Assembly: GCF_001857945.1 (NCBI RefSeq)
Contig: NZ_CP017770.1
Location: 310,001 to 374,000, forward strand
DNA from: Paenibacillus crassostreae
Lineage (GTDB): Bacteria > Bacillota > Bacilli > Paenibacillales > Paenibacillaceae
Direction: 5' to 3'
Length of the DNA: 64,000 nt
Of the stretch, positions 52,268-63,900 are shown one piece after another. The first letter of the stretch is position 1. Each line of letters starts with the position of its first letter. Below the pieces are notes generated by a model. It worked only from the letters and a program-made list of their open reading frames with translations, had not been told where the DNA came from and did not search any database. The translations under genes and the position numbers were made by a program.

Positions 52268-53146
52268 CTAAAGGCTCCCTTCTACTTCTGCTCGTATGGG
52301 CATTCCACCTTGTGCACCGAATTTGGTAACGGATAACGAAGCCGCCCGGTTACCAAACCTCACACTATCCTGCAATGATTTCCCTTCAGCGAGACCTACA
52401 GCAAAGGCAGCATTAAAAGTATCCCCTGCTCCAGTCGTATCTATAGCATTCACTTTATATGCAGGAACAACAACTTCTTGTATCCCATCGTAATAGCGCA
52501 CACCCTGACTTCCCTCTGTAATAAAAAGCTTATTCGGATACTTTCTTAAAGCTTCTGATGGACTCATGCCTGAGAATAGCACCGAACATTCATGTTCGTT
52601 GGGAGTTAAATACGTAGCATTCTCAATGACCGATTCGCTAATCGGACGTGCTGGTGCTGGATTGAGCATCATTGGAATTTTAAATTGATGGCAAATATCA
52701 CTTACATAGGATACCGTTTCTTCTGGGATCTCTTGTTGAATCAATACCATGTCACTTTTACGTATTGCTTCAAGTGCCAATTCAACAAAGGCAGGAGTGA
52801 CATGATCATTTGCTCCTTTTACGACGATAATACTATTATCACCTTCAGCTAAAATAATATGAGCCGTACCACTCTCCACACCTGTAACCGGTTCCACATT
52901 ATCGATAAGTACATGATTCAATTGGAAGTTATCCATGATTGCTTTTCCATAGAAATCATCACCTACGCAACCAATCATCGTAACTTCAGCACCTAAACGA
53001 GCAGCCGCTACAGCTTGATTGGCTCCCTTTCCTCCAGGCACTGTTGTGAATTTATCTCCAAGAACTGTTTCGCCAGCAGTAGGACGCTTGGACGAACTCA
53101 CCACCAAATCCATAGAACAACTTCCAATCACACAAATCTTAGCCAT
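52268..53146 (-). CDS. rbsK: ribokinase
   Basis: 292 residues from MAKICVIGS (ATG 53146, AGAAAGG site; an in-frame TTG lies three codons earlier). PfkB family: GGKGANQAVAAARLGAEVTM (N-terminal signature), and NAIDTTGAGDTFNAAFAVGL with the catalytic Asp. Phosphorylates ribose to ribose 5-phosphate. It starts six bases after the rbsR stop codon. Confidence 0.95.
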   Translation of the reverse strand: MAKICVIGSCSMDLVVSSSKRPTAGETVLGDKFTTVPGGKGANQAVAAARLGAEVTMIGCVGDDFYGKAIMDNFQLNHVLIDNVEPVTGVESGTAHIILAEGDNSIIVVKGANDHVTPAFVELALEAIRKSDMVLIQQEIPEETVSYVSDICHQFKIPMMLNPAPARPISESVIENATYLTPNEHECSVLFSGMSPSEALRKYPNKLFITEGSQGVRYYDGIQEVVVPAYKVNAIDTTGAGDTFNAAFAVGLAEGKSLQDSVRFGNRAASLSVTKFGAQGGMPIRAEVEGSL

Positions 53147-53151
53147 AATTA

Positions 53152-54141
53152 TCAACCTTTCTCTTGGTTTCTTCTAGTGGTTTCCCGTTCAACGAATCTA
53201 ACGGGGAGCTGAATAATTGAATCTTCCACTTTATCTTGCTCAATTAACTTAATAAGTAAACTAGCAGCCTCGCGCCCCATGTCATAAGTGGGTTGGTGTA
53301 TAGTGGATAACGATGGCGATAACAAGCTGCTTAACGGTATGTCATCAAATCCAATAATTTGAACATCTTGCGGTACAGACTTGCCTAGACGAAGTGCTTC
53401 ATGAAGAACTGCTGTTGCTACGATATCGTTACTGGCAATGACACCGTCCGTATTTATATATTTTTCAAATAATTCCTTAGCCCATGGTTCAACTCCAGTG
53501 TAAGAGAAAGAGGACGTCTGAATCACGTTATATGTCATATTCATTTCTTCAAGAACTTCTACAGCCCCTTGAAAACGATCTTGAGCCGGTTTGATATGTG
53601 CCGGGCCTTGGATAATCGTAATTCTCTTACTACCACGTGCAATAATTTCCTTTGCTGCAATACGTCCACCTTCTCTGCCATCAGCATAGACGGAAGGTCG
53701 TTCATTCGAAGTACGATCCAGAAAGACGATTGGAATTTGCAATTTAGTATAAATATCACTATCTGGAAAGTTTGTTGATGAAATCACACCGATAACGTTG
53801 TTTTGGACAAAAGTTTGAATGTAATCTAGCTCTTTAAATTCATTCTCATCACTATTCCCAAATATTAATCGATATCCATTCTCCTGCATCCGATCTTCTA
53901 CACCTCGTGCTAACAATGGAAAATAGGGATTGGTTATATCAGGCAACAATAGGCCTATTAATTTTGATTTTCGTTTAAATAATGACCGGGCCACTTCATT
54001 AGGTGTGTAATTGATTTGTTTGATGGCTGCTTCAACTTTCTTACGAGTATCTGTGTTGACATATCCCGATTCATTTAAGACTCTTGAAACGGTAGCCACG
54101 GATACACCAGCAATTCTCGCAACATCCTTAATCGTTACCAT
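53152..54141 (-). CDS. rbsR: LacI family ribose operon repressor
   Basis: 329 residues. N-terminal HTH VTIKDVARIAGVSVATVSRV with hinge helix (NEVARSLFKRKS), then a periplasmic-binding-protein-like sensor domain (LIGLLLPDITNPYFPLLARG, IIGFDDIPLSSLLSPSLSTI). First gene of the operon, so it is autoregulated. The operator is the palindrome at 54157-54176. Confidence 0.93.
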   Translation of the reverse strand: MVTIKDVARIAGVSVATVSRVLNESGYVNTDTRKKVEAAIKQINYTPNEVARSLFKRKSKLIGLLLPDITNPYFPLLARGVEDRMQENGYRLIFGNSDENEFKELDYIQTFVQNNVIGVISSTNFPDSDIYTKLQIPIVFLDRTSNERPSVYADGREGGRIAAKEIIARGSKRITIIQGPAHIKPAQDRFQGAVEVLEEMNMTYNVIQTSSFSYTGVEPWAKELFEKYINTDGVIASNDIVATAVLHEALRLGKSVPQDVQIIGFDDIPLSSLLSPSLSTIHQPTYDMGREAASLLIKLIEQDKVEDSIIQLPVRFVERETTRRNQEKG

Positions 54142-54156
54142 GTTGGTCTCATCTCC

Positions 54157-54216
54157 CTGTGTAACCGGTTACACAGGTTACACTTATAAATTATCATATC
54201 ATTTTAAAAATTACAA
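54157..54216 (-). promoter_or_regulatory. rbs promoter and RbsR operator palindrome
   Basis: Minus-strand promoter: -35 TTGTAA (54211-54216), 17 bp, -10 TAATTT (54188-54193). Just downstream lies a perfect 20-bp palindrome, ctgtgtaaccggttacacag (54157-54176), with the CG centre of LacI/CcpA-class operators. A further half site ggttacac follows (54177-54183). The position suits repression at initiation. Confidence 0.75.
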
Positions 54217-54324
54217 TCTTTTTTTATTTCTTGACTTGCTTTTCATAAATCTAGGTTAATTAACCATGGACACTAACTATTGCGGCTGATAGAATAGAAC
54301 AAGTTAAGGAACGGAGGCTTCATC

Positions 54325-55095
54325 GTGGATTATATCATTTTAGATATAGAATTTAACGGACGGAAATTTGCTAGTGATTTACCTATGGAAGTTATCGAGA
54401 TTGGAGCAGTACGACTAGACTCTAATTTACGACACATAGACGAATTCTCAGCATTAATCAAGCCAGTTTATTTCTCAAAACTCAATTCTTTTATAAAAAA
54501 GAAAACAGGAATCCCGCAAGAAGATATTGATCAAGCTGCTGGATTTGTAAAAGTTATAGGTGATTTCACAAATTGGTTAAACCATAGTGAATCTTTCCTT
54601 CTGCTTACTTGGGGAGGCGAAGATTTAAAACGAATTATATATGATACTCGTATGCACAAGCTTGATGATACTTACTGGATGGCTGCTAACTACTTCGATT
54701 TATTAAAGGGTTATATAAGATACAAGAATGTTACTAATGATGTGAGTGTTGAAGGTGCTCTACAAGATCTAAACATCGATCCTTCTGGTTCTGCGCATAG
54801 AGCATTAGATGATGCGAGAATGACCTCTGAAGTATTTCGCGCTATTTTCGATAAATTAAGCTTCGAATATACTCAACAGTTCAAGGATGTTTACTCTAAT
54901 GCGAAAGAACGAAGATTGGTGAAGAATGCGATTCGTTCAATGACGCTTCAGAAGTTACCTCTTACTTGGGAGAATCTACATGATCGTTATCTTAAAGAAA
55001 AGGTCACTCTAGAAGATCCAAGAAAACTTAAAGAACTTCAACAATATTTCACCACGGAATTAACGAAAGAAAAGCAACCTGTTGCTGCTAATTAG
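54325..55095 (+). CDS. DEDDh 3'-5' exonuclease, KapD/DnaQ-like
   Basis: 256 residues. Exo I YIILDIEFNG (Asp and Glu), Exo II region in VKVIGDFTNWLNHSESFLLL, Exo III SAHRALDDARMTSEVF with His and Asp. The C-terminal 80 residues are basic and helical. Related to KapD and eukaryotic ERI-type exonucleases; may act on RNA or DNA ends. The start is a GTG with CGGAGG eight bases upstream. Confidence 0.85.
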   Translation: MDYIILDIEFNGRKFASDLPMEVIEIGAVRLDSNLRHIDEFSALIKPVYFSKLNSFIKKKTGIPQEDIDQAAGFVKVIGDFTNWLNHSESFLLLTWGGEDLKRIIYDTRMHKLDDTYWMAANYFDLLKGYIRYKNVTNDVSVEGALQDLNIDPSGSAHRALDDARMTSEVFRAIFDKLSFEYTQQFKDVYSNAKERRLVKNAIRSMTLQKLPLTWENLHDRYLKEKVTLEDPRKLKELQQYFTTELTKEKQPVAAN

Positions 55096-55257
55096 GAATT
55101 ATACAATACCATTCTTATCAAAAAGAAATAATCACTATGGATAGCAATCCTAAGTGAATATTTCTTTTTTGGTCTCTGACAGACAATTAGACTCTTATTA
55201 GAGCTTATAAAATAACCTGATCCTCTAAATTTCTCCATAAGTGATGTGCCTCTCTAG

Positions 55258-55731
55258 CTACTCAAATAGTCCTCTTCCGATAAAGTTTGCAGAAACAGGC
55301 ACCTTCTCTATTTCTCGTGCAAATATGGATAATTGTCCAATATGATGAATTTCATGTGCAATGATATGCCGAACTACTTCTCCCCATCTGTCTGTCACTA
55401 TCGTTCCATCGGGTAGATGATCAATAAAAAGTTGGTTCTCCAAACTTCCATCCCAAGAATTTACGAACTCTTCCACTTCTTGACGGAATGTCGACTGGAG
55501 CATACGTACACGTTCTATACTTTGATAATCCGCGAAATTCTCCTGGAAATCAGATTGCCCCTGAAGTACACGAATCCAACTCCACTCTACGTCAATGATA
55601 TGAAACAATGTATGCAATATTCCACCAACTCCACCGGTCCGCTTACATAGTAAATCTTCCAAAGGGACATCTTCGCACCAGCGAAGCCATTCCTCACGCA
55701 CCATCCAATTATAGCGAAACATCGATTGCAA
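55258..55731 (-). CDS. DinB/YfiT-like family protein
   Basis: 157 residues, four-helix bundle. The metal-binding His triad appears as HTLFHIIDVEWSWIR (first His) and VRHIIAHEIHHIGQLSIFAR (last two). DinB-family proteins bind a divalent metal and include thiol-dependent transferases; the substrate is unknown. Start is a TTG with AAGGAG ten bases upstream; the next ATG is three codons later. Confidence 0.85.
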   Translation of the reverse strand: MQSMFRYNWMVREEWLRWCEDVPLEDLLCKRTGGVGGILHTLFHIIDVEWSWIRVLQGQSDFQENFADYQSIERVRMLQSTFRQEVEEFVNSWDGSLENQLFIDHLPDGTIVTDRWGEVVRHIIAHEIHHIGQLSIFAREIEKVPVSANFIGRGLFE

Positions 55732-56150
55732 TAGCTTCCAACTCCTTTATCCATCTTATTAAATAAAATGATCTCAAATAATCGCAAATTATATCCTATT
55801 TTCTCATTCTATGAATTGTTGCTTTGAATCATTTACATATACTATCTATGCAATTATACCTAGAAAATAAAATAAGTATACGAACAAATATGCGCAACAA
55901 GTTATTAGCCGAATATTTGTTCTGAATTAGAATCTGAAACTCTCAAAAGCGACACTATGTTCCGACAGCATGATGTGCAAACGAGACTAAATAGCTAGTT
56001 ATCCTGTCTCATATCAAGAGCATGTAAAATATGTAAAATAAGGATAAGATTTAACTGTTGTTCGATTAATTAAAATGAAGGAGGAAAGATAGGTTAGATG
56101 CTCATCATGAATAACTAGCGCATTATACCTGTGATAAAGGAGGATATATT
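55732..56150. other. intergenic region upstream of the surface protease
   Basis: About 420 bp, very AT-rich, between divergent genes. Ribosome binding sites for both are seen (AAAGGAGG ending about ten bases before 56151), but I find no convincing promoter pair, operator or RNA structure. Confidence 0.4.
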
Positions 56151-59100
56151 ATGAGAAAAAGTAGAAAAATAATTCGAAGCTATATGATCTATTCACTAAG
56201 TATCCTTCTCATATTGGGTATTGGCTTCCCAACAGTCTCCTATGCTGCTAATGTGGAAGACTTATCAAAGGACACTCTCCCCATTCAATCGTCTCTCAAA
56301 CCTCTTGGTAAAATAGATTTTAGCGATCAGACGAAGATTCCTGAGTTCAACAATATTGAATCACTTGGCCTTCATGAAGTTACAAGTACAGTCCCTCCAG
56401 AGAATTACGTTGCTTTTACCGATAGTACTGAACCTGTGACGGTGATTGTTGAACTACAGACTGAGCCGACGGAGGTTTTTGAAGCTACAATTCCATTAGG
56501 GGCCAGAGTTAGCATCAATAGTCATACAAATACACTTCGACAGGAACACAGTACATTCAAATCTGCTGCAACAAGTGAAGCGGGAGCACAATTCAATCGT
56601 GAATACACGAAAGTATTTAATGGCTACTCCATCACTCTTCCAGGTAATCAAATTGATCAATTACTCGATCTTCCTGGGGTCAAGTCCATCTATCCTAACG
56701 TTGAATATCACGCACTGGATGTCGTAGAATCAGAGGGTTTCACACCTTCGATGGATGTGAGTGCACCTTTTATTGGGGCAGATCAAATGTGGGAATCAGG
56801 ATATTCAGGTAAAGGGATCAAGGTTGGTGTCATCGATACCGGGATCGACTACAATCATCCTAGTCTAAAAGATGCTTATAGTGGTGGTTATGATTTCGTT
56901 GATGATGATGCCGATCCAATGGAAACTTTACCTGATGAGACAAAACCATTAAAGAATGGAAAGACGTATGATACATCGCATGGAACTCATGTGTCTGGCA
57001 CCATCGTAGGTCAAGGTGATCCTGAACATCCTGATGCAGGTAAAGGCTGGGTAAAGGGAATCGCACCAGAAGCTGATCTTTATGTATATCGTGTACTCGG
57101 ACCTTATGGAAGTGGATCATCTGAAGATGTTATTGCTGCCATAGAACAATCCGTTGCCGATGGTATGGATGTTATTAATCTGTCATTGGGCTCGAGTCTT
57201 AACAATCAATATAGCGCAGACTCCAAAGCCGCGGATAATGCCACTCTTGCTGGTGTTCATGTTGTTCTAGCTAATGGAAATGATGGCCCCGATGAGAAAA
57301 CGGTGGGTAGCCCTGCTGCTGCACAGTTAGCCATCTCAGTAGGAGCATCCTCACCACCTGTAAACACGCCGATTTTTGATTCGCAACAGATAGGTCGAAT
57401 CTATGCACAAATCGCAACTTACGCACCAGAACTAACTCCGGCAGATCAAGACTTAGATCTTGTGTATGCGAATCTTGGGTCAAAAGAAGACTATACAAAT
57501 TTAGATGTTCATGGGAAAACTGTTCTCGTATCTCGAGGAATCATTTCCTTTGCTGATAAAGCTATCAACGCAACAGAAGCTGGCGCAAAAGCTCTCATTA
57601 TTCATAATAATACAGCTGGTGAAATTGCTGCTACTCTAGGATCTTCAGGAAATTATGTTCCTACTTATACTATTACCCAAGCAGATGGACTCGCGTTAAA
57701 AGATGAAATCATAGCAAATGGTCAATCTACTGTAACTTTTACAATAATTGAAGAACAAGATCTTCTAGCAGATTTCAGTTCAAGAGGACCTTCTTTACCC
57801 TATTACTCTATTAAGCCAGATCTGTCTGCACCAGGGGTTGGCATCCGTTCATCGATACCCTCGTTTACAGGAGAATACAATGAAGCTTATGAAGATTCTC
57901 AAGGCACGAGTATGGCCGCTCCACATATTGCAGGCGCAGTGGCATTATTACTTGAGAAAGCAGAACAAGACGGAATAGATTTAAATCCAGATCAGATTAA
58001 ATCACTCCTAGCGAACAACTCCGTTCCACTCCAAGACCGTCAAGGCAGTCCTTACTCTGTGAATCAACAAGGTGCTGGCCGCGTGAGTTTAGTGAATAGT
58101 TCTGAAGCAGAGGCAATCGTGAAAGTGAAAGAACAACTGCCGGTACAACTACAAGGTGATGCTAATGCAGAATATTATACAAGTAGTGCATCGTTTGGTT
58201 TATTAAGTGCTCCAAGTAAAGCTTCTAAACTCATCACGGTTGATAATATAAGTAATTCCATTCAGAAATACGATATTACTGTGGATTGGTACAACAACGA
58301 TGGTCTTATAGTAGAACCTAGTATGAATACCTTATTTCTACGTCAAGGAACACCTAGCAGTTCATTTTCTCTTCACTTAGATATTCCAGAAGGTACTCCC
58401 GATGGTGAGTATGATGGTCAGGTTGTTCTGACACAAGAAGGAACTGGGCATCAGTTAAGAGTTCCATTTGCAGTATTTGTAGGCGAAAGCTATGAACTAG
58501 CTGATATTTCAAATATTGAATTGGGTGATGTGGTATTTTCACCTAATGGGGATAACATTGTTGATACAACCGAAATTTCATTCGCAGTTAATACACCACT
58601 AGAAGACTTCTCATTCTTTATTTTCGATGGTATTACGGGCGATCCTATTGGTTACACGTATGATTCAATACCCGTACGGCCTACACATGGAATTGATTAT
58701 CATAAATACACATGGGATGGTACAGTTACGATCTCAGACGGGAGTAAACTAAGCCTAACAAATGGTTATTATATTATGGTGCCTGTCGTCTGGGATACAG
58801 GTGATTTAATAACGAGTTCTGCAGAGGGATTCCTCGTAGATTTGACAGCACCTGAGATTGCTCTTGATAGTCAGAGTCTTATTTTAAATCCGAATCAGCC
58901 TGGCATAGGTATGATATCAGGAGAGTTTATCAACGATTTACAAATTGAATACTTGTATAGTGCAGAGACACTAATATCAGAATTAGTATCCGTATCAGCT
59001 ATCTTTGAATCTGCAGATGGTTATAAACAAGTTGATGGTAAGGTGGATGAAGATGGATATTTTCAAGTAGATGTCCCACTGCAAAAAGGAGACAATACGT

Positions 59101-60770
59101 ATTATTTATTCGCGTATGATTCTACAGGAAACGGCTTGCAGATCCCAGCTGAAGTTATTCAATATGACTTCGATCCAGACAGTAGCCAAGTCAACTTGTC
59201 AGCTTCTAATACTAAAGTAACTACTGGTGAGTCATTTAACGTAAACGTAAATTACTCCGTTACAGAAGATGTTTACTATGCAGAGTTCAACTTGACGTTC
59301 GATTCAAAACTTATTTTGAGTAAGGTTACTTCAACTGTCACCGATGATGTCTATGCTGGTACCGATCTCTCCAATCTCGACATCACCGATGTTGCTGGAA
59401 CAGATCAGAAACAATTGCATTATCAAGTTTTTCTACCTAACGGAGGATTACAAGGTTCATTACTAGAACTTACTTTCGTTGGATCAGAAGAGGGATCTTA
59501 TCCAATTAACATTTCAGATGTATTACTACTTAATGATAATCAAAAATTCATCCCGGTATATGGATTCTCGCCAACGGTTGTGAAAGTTAACAAGGAAGAT
59601 GAGCAGGTGCCAACAGATCCGACTATTCCTACAGATCCGCCTACCCCACCACCTACTTATTCGGGAGGTACTTTCTCAACAACAACCCCTACACCTAAGA
59701 AGCTAACATTCAAACAGGGATCCGTAGTTGAATCAGATAAGAACGATTCACATACCGCCCTATTTAGCGCAACTACTTCTATTCTTTTAGAGCAACTTAA
59801 GAAAGCAGATGCGAAGCTAGTAACATTAGATATTAGTGATGTGCCTGTTGGTACCTATGACACATTTAATATTCATATCGACAGCTCCGTAGTGAAACAA
59901 CTTCAAACAGATCAAAAAGATTTAGTGATTGTAGGTAAAGGATTCGAGATTGTTATTCCTTATCAATCCCTTGCTAATTTCACTGTAAAAGATGGATTCA
60001 ACCTATCGCTTTCTATCGCCAAATCAGATAGTAGTAAATCAGACATTCAGACTCCAGTAGGTGGAACTGCTAAGTTAGCTTCTGTAATCCTGACTATTCA
60101 AGAACCATCAACAAAGCTGACTACACCAGTCAAAATCACATTAAACCTTGACTCATCTAACTATACAAATCCCCTTAAATTGGGTGTATACTACCAAACC
60201 GTAAACAAACAATGGATGTATTTAAGAGCGGGTAATCTGAGTGCATCAAATTCAATCCAGTTCTCCACAATTGACTTAGGTTCTTTTACTACTGCAGAAG
60301 TTACGAAGAGCTTCATAGATATTCTGAATCACTGGTCTAAGCATGAAATAGAGGTATTGGCGGCACATTTTCTAATCAATGGGAAAGAAAGCACTGAGAC
60401 CTATAAGCCCAATGATCATGTTAATCAAGCAGAATTTCTAACAATTCTTGATCGGCTACAATCTTCTGCAACTACTTGGAATGATCGCATAGCTGAACAA
60501 GGATCTCGAAATAACCTAACACGTGAAGAAGCTGCTATTCTTCTTGCAAATGCACTTCTCAAAGATTCTGCTGAACATGTTGAGTTAACTTACAAAGATA
60601 TAGACAGCATTTCTAGTAATGCTCAGGCTGCAGTCGCTTTTGTTACGAGCAAAGGTTATCTTAAAGGGAATCCGAACCAGACATTTAACCCTCAAGGTTA
60701 TCTTACTCGTGCAGAAGTTGCCGTCATCATTTCTAGAGTATTAGCTGATTTACGATCAGACAATGAATAG
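56151..60770 (+). CDS. Vpr-like subtilase with cohesin-like and SLH domains
   Basis: 1539 residues, secreted and wall-anchored. Signal peptide to about Ala33; I9 propeptide (about 90-190); S8 catalytic domain (about 215-640) with Asp229 in GVIDTGIDYNHPS, His277 in SHGTHVSG and Ser587 in GTSMAAPHIAGA; a PA insert (about 410-530). Then Fn3/Ig-like domains (about 650-1010), a cohesin-type domain (about 1015-1145, VNLSASNTKVTTGESFNVNV and GGLQGSLLELTFVG), a proline/threonine linker, a beta domain and at least two SLH repeats near the C-terminus. SLH binds pyruvylated wall polymer. Likely role: surface protein degradation. Confidence 0.9.
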   Translation: MRKSRKIIRSYMIYSLSILLILGIGFPTVSYAANVEDLSKDTLPIQSSLKPLGKIDFSDQTKIPEFNNIESLGLHEVTSTVPPENYVAFTDSTEPVTVIVELQTEPTEVFEATIPLGARVSINSHTNTLRQEHSTFKSAATSEAGAQFNREYTKVFNGYSITLPGNQIDQLLDLPGVKSIYPNVEYHALDVVESEGFTPSMDVSAPFIGADQMWESGYSGKGIKVGVIDTGIDYNHPSLKDAYSGGYDFVDDDADPMETLPDETKPLKNGKTYDTSHGTHVSGTIVGQGDPEHPDAGKGWVKGIAPEADLYVYRVLGPYGSGSSEDVIAAIEQSVADGMDVINLSLGSSLNNQYSADSKAADNATLAGVHVVLANGNDGPDEKTVGSPAAAQLAISVGASSPPVNTPIFDSQQIGRIYAQIATYAPELTPADQDLDLVYANLGSKEDYTNLDVHGKTVLVSRGIISFADKAINATEAGAKALIIHNNTAGEIAATLGSSGNYVPTYTITQADGLALKDEIIANGQSTVTFTIIEEQDLLADFSSRGPSLPYYSIKPDLSAPGVGIRSSIPSFTGEYNEAYEDSQGTSMAAPHIAGAVALLLEKAEQDGIDLNPDQIKSLLANNSVPLQDRQGSPYSVNQQGAGRVSLVNSSEAEAIVKVKEQLPVQLQGDANAEYYTSSASFGLLSAPSKASKLITVDNISNSIQKYDITVDWYNNDGLIVEPSMNTLFLRQGTPSSSFSLHLDIPEGTPDGEYDGQVVLTQEGTGHQLRVPFAVFVGESYELADISNIELGDVVFSPNGDNIVDTTEISFAVNTPLEDFSFFIFDGITGDPIGYTYDSIPVRPTHGIDYHKYTWDGTVTISDGSKLSLTNGYYIMVPVVWDTGDLITSSAEGFLVDLTAPEIALDSQSLILNPNQPGIGMISGEFINDLQIEYLYSAETLISELVSVSAIFESADGYKQVDGKVDEDGYFQVDVPLQKGDNTYYLFAYDSTGNGLQIPAEVIQYDFDPDSSQVNLSASNTKVTTGESFNVNVNYSVTEDVYYAEFNLTFDSKLILSKVTSTVTDDVYAGTDLSNLDITDVAGTDQKQLHYQVFLPNGGLQGSLLELTFVGSEEGSYPINISDVLLLNDNQKFIPVYGFSPTVVKVNKEDEQVPTDPTIPTDPPTPPPTYSGGTFSTTTPTPKKLTFKQGSVVESDKNDSHTALFSATTSILLEQLKKADAKLVTLDISDVPVGTYDTFNIHIDSSVVKQLQTDQKDLVIVGKGFEIVIPYQSLANFTVKDGFNLSLSIAKSDSSKSDIQTPVGGTAKLASVILTIQEPSTKLTTPVKITLNLDSSNYTNPLKLGVYYQTVNKQWMYLRAGNLSASNSIQFSTIDLGSFTTAEVTKSFIDILNHWSKHEIEVLAAHFLINGKESTETYKPNDHVNQAEFLTILDRLQSSATTWNDRIAEQGSRNNLTREEAAILLANALLKDSAEHVELTYKDIDSISSNAQAAVAFVTSKGYLKGNPNQTFNPQGYLTRAEVAVIISRVLADLRSDNE

Positions 60771-60809
60771 GATGTAGAACCCACAAAATTCACAGATCAT
60801 TTAAATCAT

Positions 60810-60856
60810 AAAACAGGCACTGTAAGCTCGTTTCCTCGAGCTCTCAGTGCCTGTTT
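60810..60856. terminator. bidirectional terminator between the two surface-enzyme genes
   Basis: A long hairpin (aaacaggcactg with cagtgcctgttt, further paired around the gagctcg centre) lies between convergent stop codons. Confidence 0.88.
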
Positions 60857-60907
60857 CCATATAATACTCATCTGTTATGTTTATGAAGATTTACTTCATA
60901 GTCAATT

Positions 60908-63900
60908 TTATTGCCGTGATTTATCCATTTGGTAAATGATCATAGCTGCCTCTGCTCTTGTTGAATGTTTAAGTGGATGCAGTCTGGAATGAGTATCACC
61001 TTTGACCAAGCCCGCCTTAACCAACTGCGCTACGTCCTCCATGGCATAGGAAGAAATGTCAGAACGATCGGTGAACCCATTCAATTCAGTTAAATTTGCT
61101 ACACGATCTTCCCATTCATCCGCTACTCGAAGCGCTTTGGCTGTCATTAAGAACATATCTTGTCTTGTTATATTCTCCGTTGGATCAAACATTCCATTAG
61201 CTTTGCCATTTATGATACCGAGTTTCTTGGCAATTCCGACTTCATCATAATAATATGCAGTAGGTTTAATATCAGGGAAATTCGTATCCACTGTTGCAGA
61301 AAGACCTAACGCCTTTATCAGCATGATAATAAAGTCAGCACGTTTAATATTCTGACTTGGCGAGAAGGTAATCGACGATGTTCCATTTATCACACCTTTA
61401 GACGCCAATACTTCAATTTCATTTTTCGCCCAATCGAAATTAACCAGATCATTAAAAGACTTCTGCACAGATACAATACCAAATTGGCTGAAATGGGTTG
61501 TTATGAAAGATACTGTGCCTGTTTCGGCATCATATTTCCCATTAGGAACTGCAATCGGCTTTCCTGTATTATCAACATACCAGATCGTTATATGCTCCAG
61601 TAGTTCGAGTTCCTCTGCTGCAGGTTGATATGGAATAGTTACCTTAACGGGTGCGTCTGGATTATTGAAATCTATTTCGTTCCCATTAGCGTCTGTTAGG
61701 CTAAGCTCGATTACAGGACGGTTGCCGATTTGCTTACGTACCTCCGCAGATAATTTATTGAGATCAGCGTTTGCAATTTTTAACGCTAAGGTCGGAGAAT
61801 CAGTCAAGTCTACATGACTTATCATATTTCCTGGTAGTACAACATCGGCGATTTCCGTGGACACAACAATTTGCTGTAGCTTTCCACTTGTCGATATGGA
61901 TGCCGTTGGTAACGTCAATTCATACCCGAGGGCTCCTATCGTCTTTGGAAATTCAACTTCCACTTGTAACATGCCTCTATGATCAACAGTGGCTTGCGCT
62001 AATGCCCTACTCAGTTGAGTCTGATCTATCTTACCGTGTGCTGTGGAACCCGTTAATGTAGTAATAATTTTAACCAAACTACCCTTAATGGCTGGAGGAA
62101 TACTTGATGAATCCGTATTTCGTACTGGACTTACGTTTCCTGTTTCATCACCTTTGGGTACATCAACATCATCCCCAGGTTTGGGTTGTGGTGCAATCCA
62201 TTTCATGAAGTCTCCCATCATGATATTGCCTGTAGCATCTCTTGTGTAAGGAATGACTGGTACTAAACTTACAAAGTTAGCGTCAGTGAGTTCTACACCT
62301 GATTTATTGACAGATGCTGTTCCGTTATACATGTAGTTCGCATCAGAGCTTAATGCTAAAGGATAACTGTCTCTGACCTTAATATCTTTCTGATAGGAAA
62401 CGAATCCGTCAATCGTAAAATCAGTTTGGATATTACCGTATGACGTGAAGCTAATATTTCCTTTAGCATTATTAAATGCAATGTTATTCCTTGCAATTAC
62501 TCCAGGATTACTATTGCTGGTAAAACCATTAGCACCATTTCCAAATGCGATGCTGTTACGAATGATGTGCGGAACATGGATCCCTTCGCCGCCAAGTTTG
62601 AAGCCATTCTTATCTCCAGCTCCTATCTTTCCATCTGACAAGAATCCATTATTATAAGCGATGCTGTTCTCAATGATAACTGCTCCAATTGCTCCTGTTC
62701 CTGCTTTTGTGTATAAATCCCAACCATCATCTATATTGTTATGCGCAATACACCCTCTAAAAATATTCCCCTCACCAGATGTAAGCTTAGCAGCAAAACC
62801 ATCCGCATTATTATTCGAGGGGTCTACGTTATCATGTGATGTATTGTTCAGGATAAGATTATACGATGGCCACATCGTGATATCGTTATCTGAGCTCTCG
62901 GTGCGGCTAATTTGTAGCCCTGTATCTCCATTCTCATAAAAATTGCTATTTTCAATGATGTTATAGCTACCACCGACGGTAAATCCTTTCGTATTGTCTG
63001 CGGAACGTGTGAAATCAATACCTTTGATATGCCAATAACTACCGCTTAGAACAACCCCTTCTGACTTTTTATCGAAATCTATGATTGGTCGTGCTCCTTG
63101 TTCTGCAATTAACGTTTTCATTGCTCCAGTTTTACCATCATTATATTTCTTAATCTTGAGACTTGTATTGCGGACATATTTGCCATCAAGCATGATAATC
63201 CTCTGACCTGGTTGAACAAATTGGATGGCTGTATCTAAATCTAGTGGATTACCTTCCGATCCTGATCCGTCATGTGTCCCCGATGGCGATACATAGATAT
63301 CACCAAGATAAGATTTAGTTGTAACTGTAAAATTGCGAACTATTTTGTCATATGAGGTTAATTCCTGTGTGTCGTCTGGTAAGAACGTGACGCTGAAGTT
63401 GGTATTGCTATTTGGAGGAAGTAAGGTTGGTATGGACAGGATTTTACCAGATTCAATTGATCGATCCTGTGCAATGACCTTTTGCCCCTCTTTTACGATA
63501 ACTGTTCCATTGACATTTGATTTAATGATTAATTCGTAATCCGTATCGGATGTTTGGGCTAACGAAAGAATCTCAAATTCAGGTTCTGTAGCCTGCTTAG
63601 GCGGTTCAATTTTCGGAGGATCAGTCTGTGTTGCTGTAACTGAGAATTGGATGTTACTGACTTCAATTGTTGCTAATCGAGCAGCATAGAACCCAACATA
63701 AATTTTTGAATCTTGTGCATTTAAAATATCCGGAGTAAAGAATATCACTTCTTCTCCCTGATTTAAATTCCCGCTATAGCCACTATTCGTTTTGGCCAAT
63801 GTGAGTTTATAAGGCTGTATTGGATGTGTATTATTAGCTGTAGGTCTTACATTTTCTAACATGCTTGCTTTAATGCCTTGGCTTCCCGCACCGTCTGGTG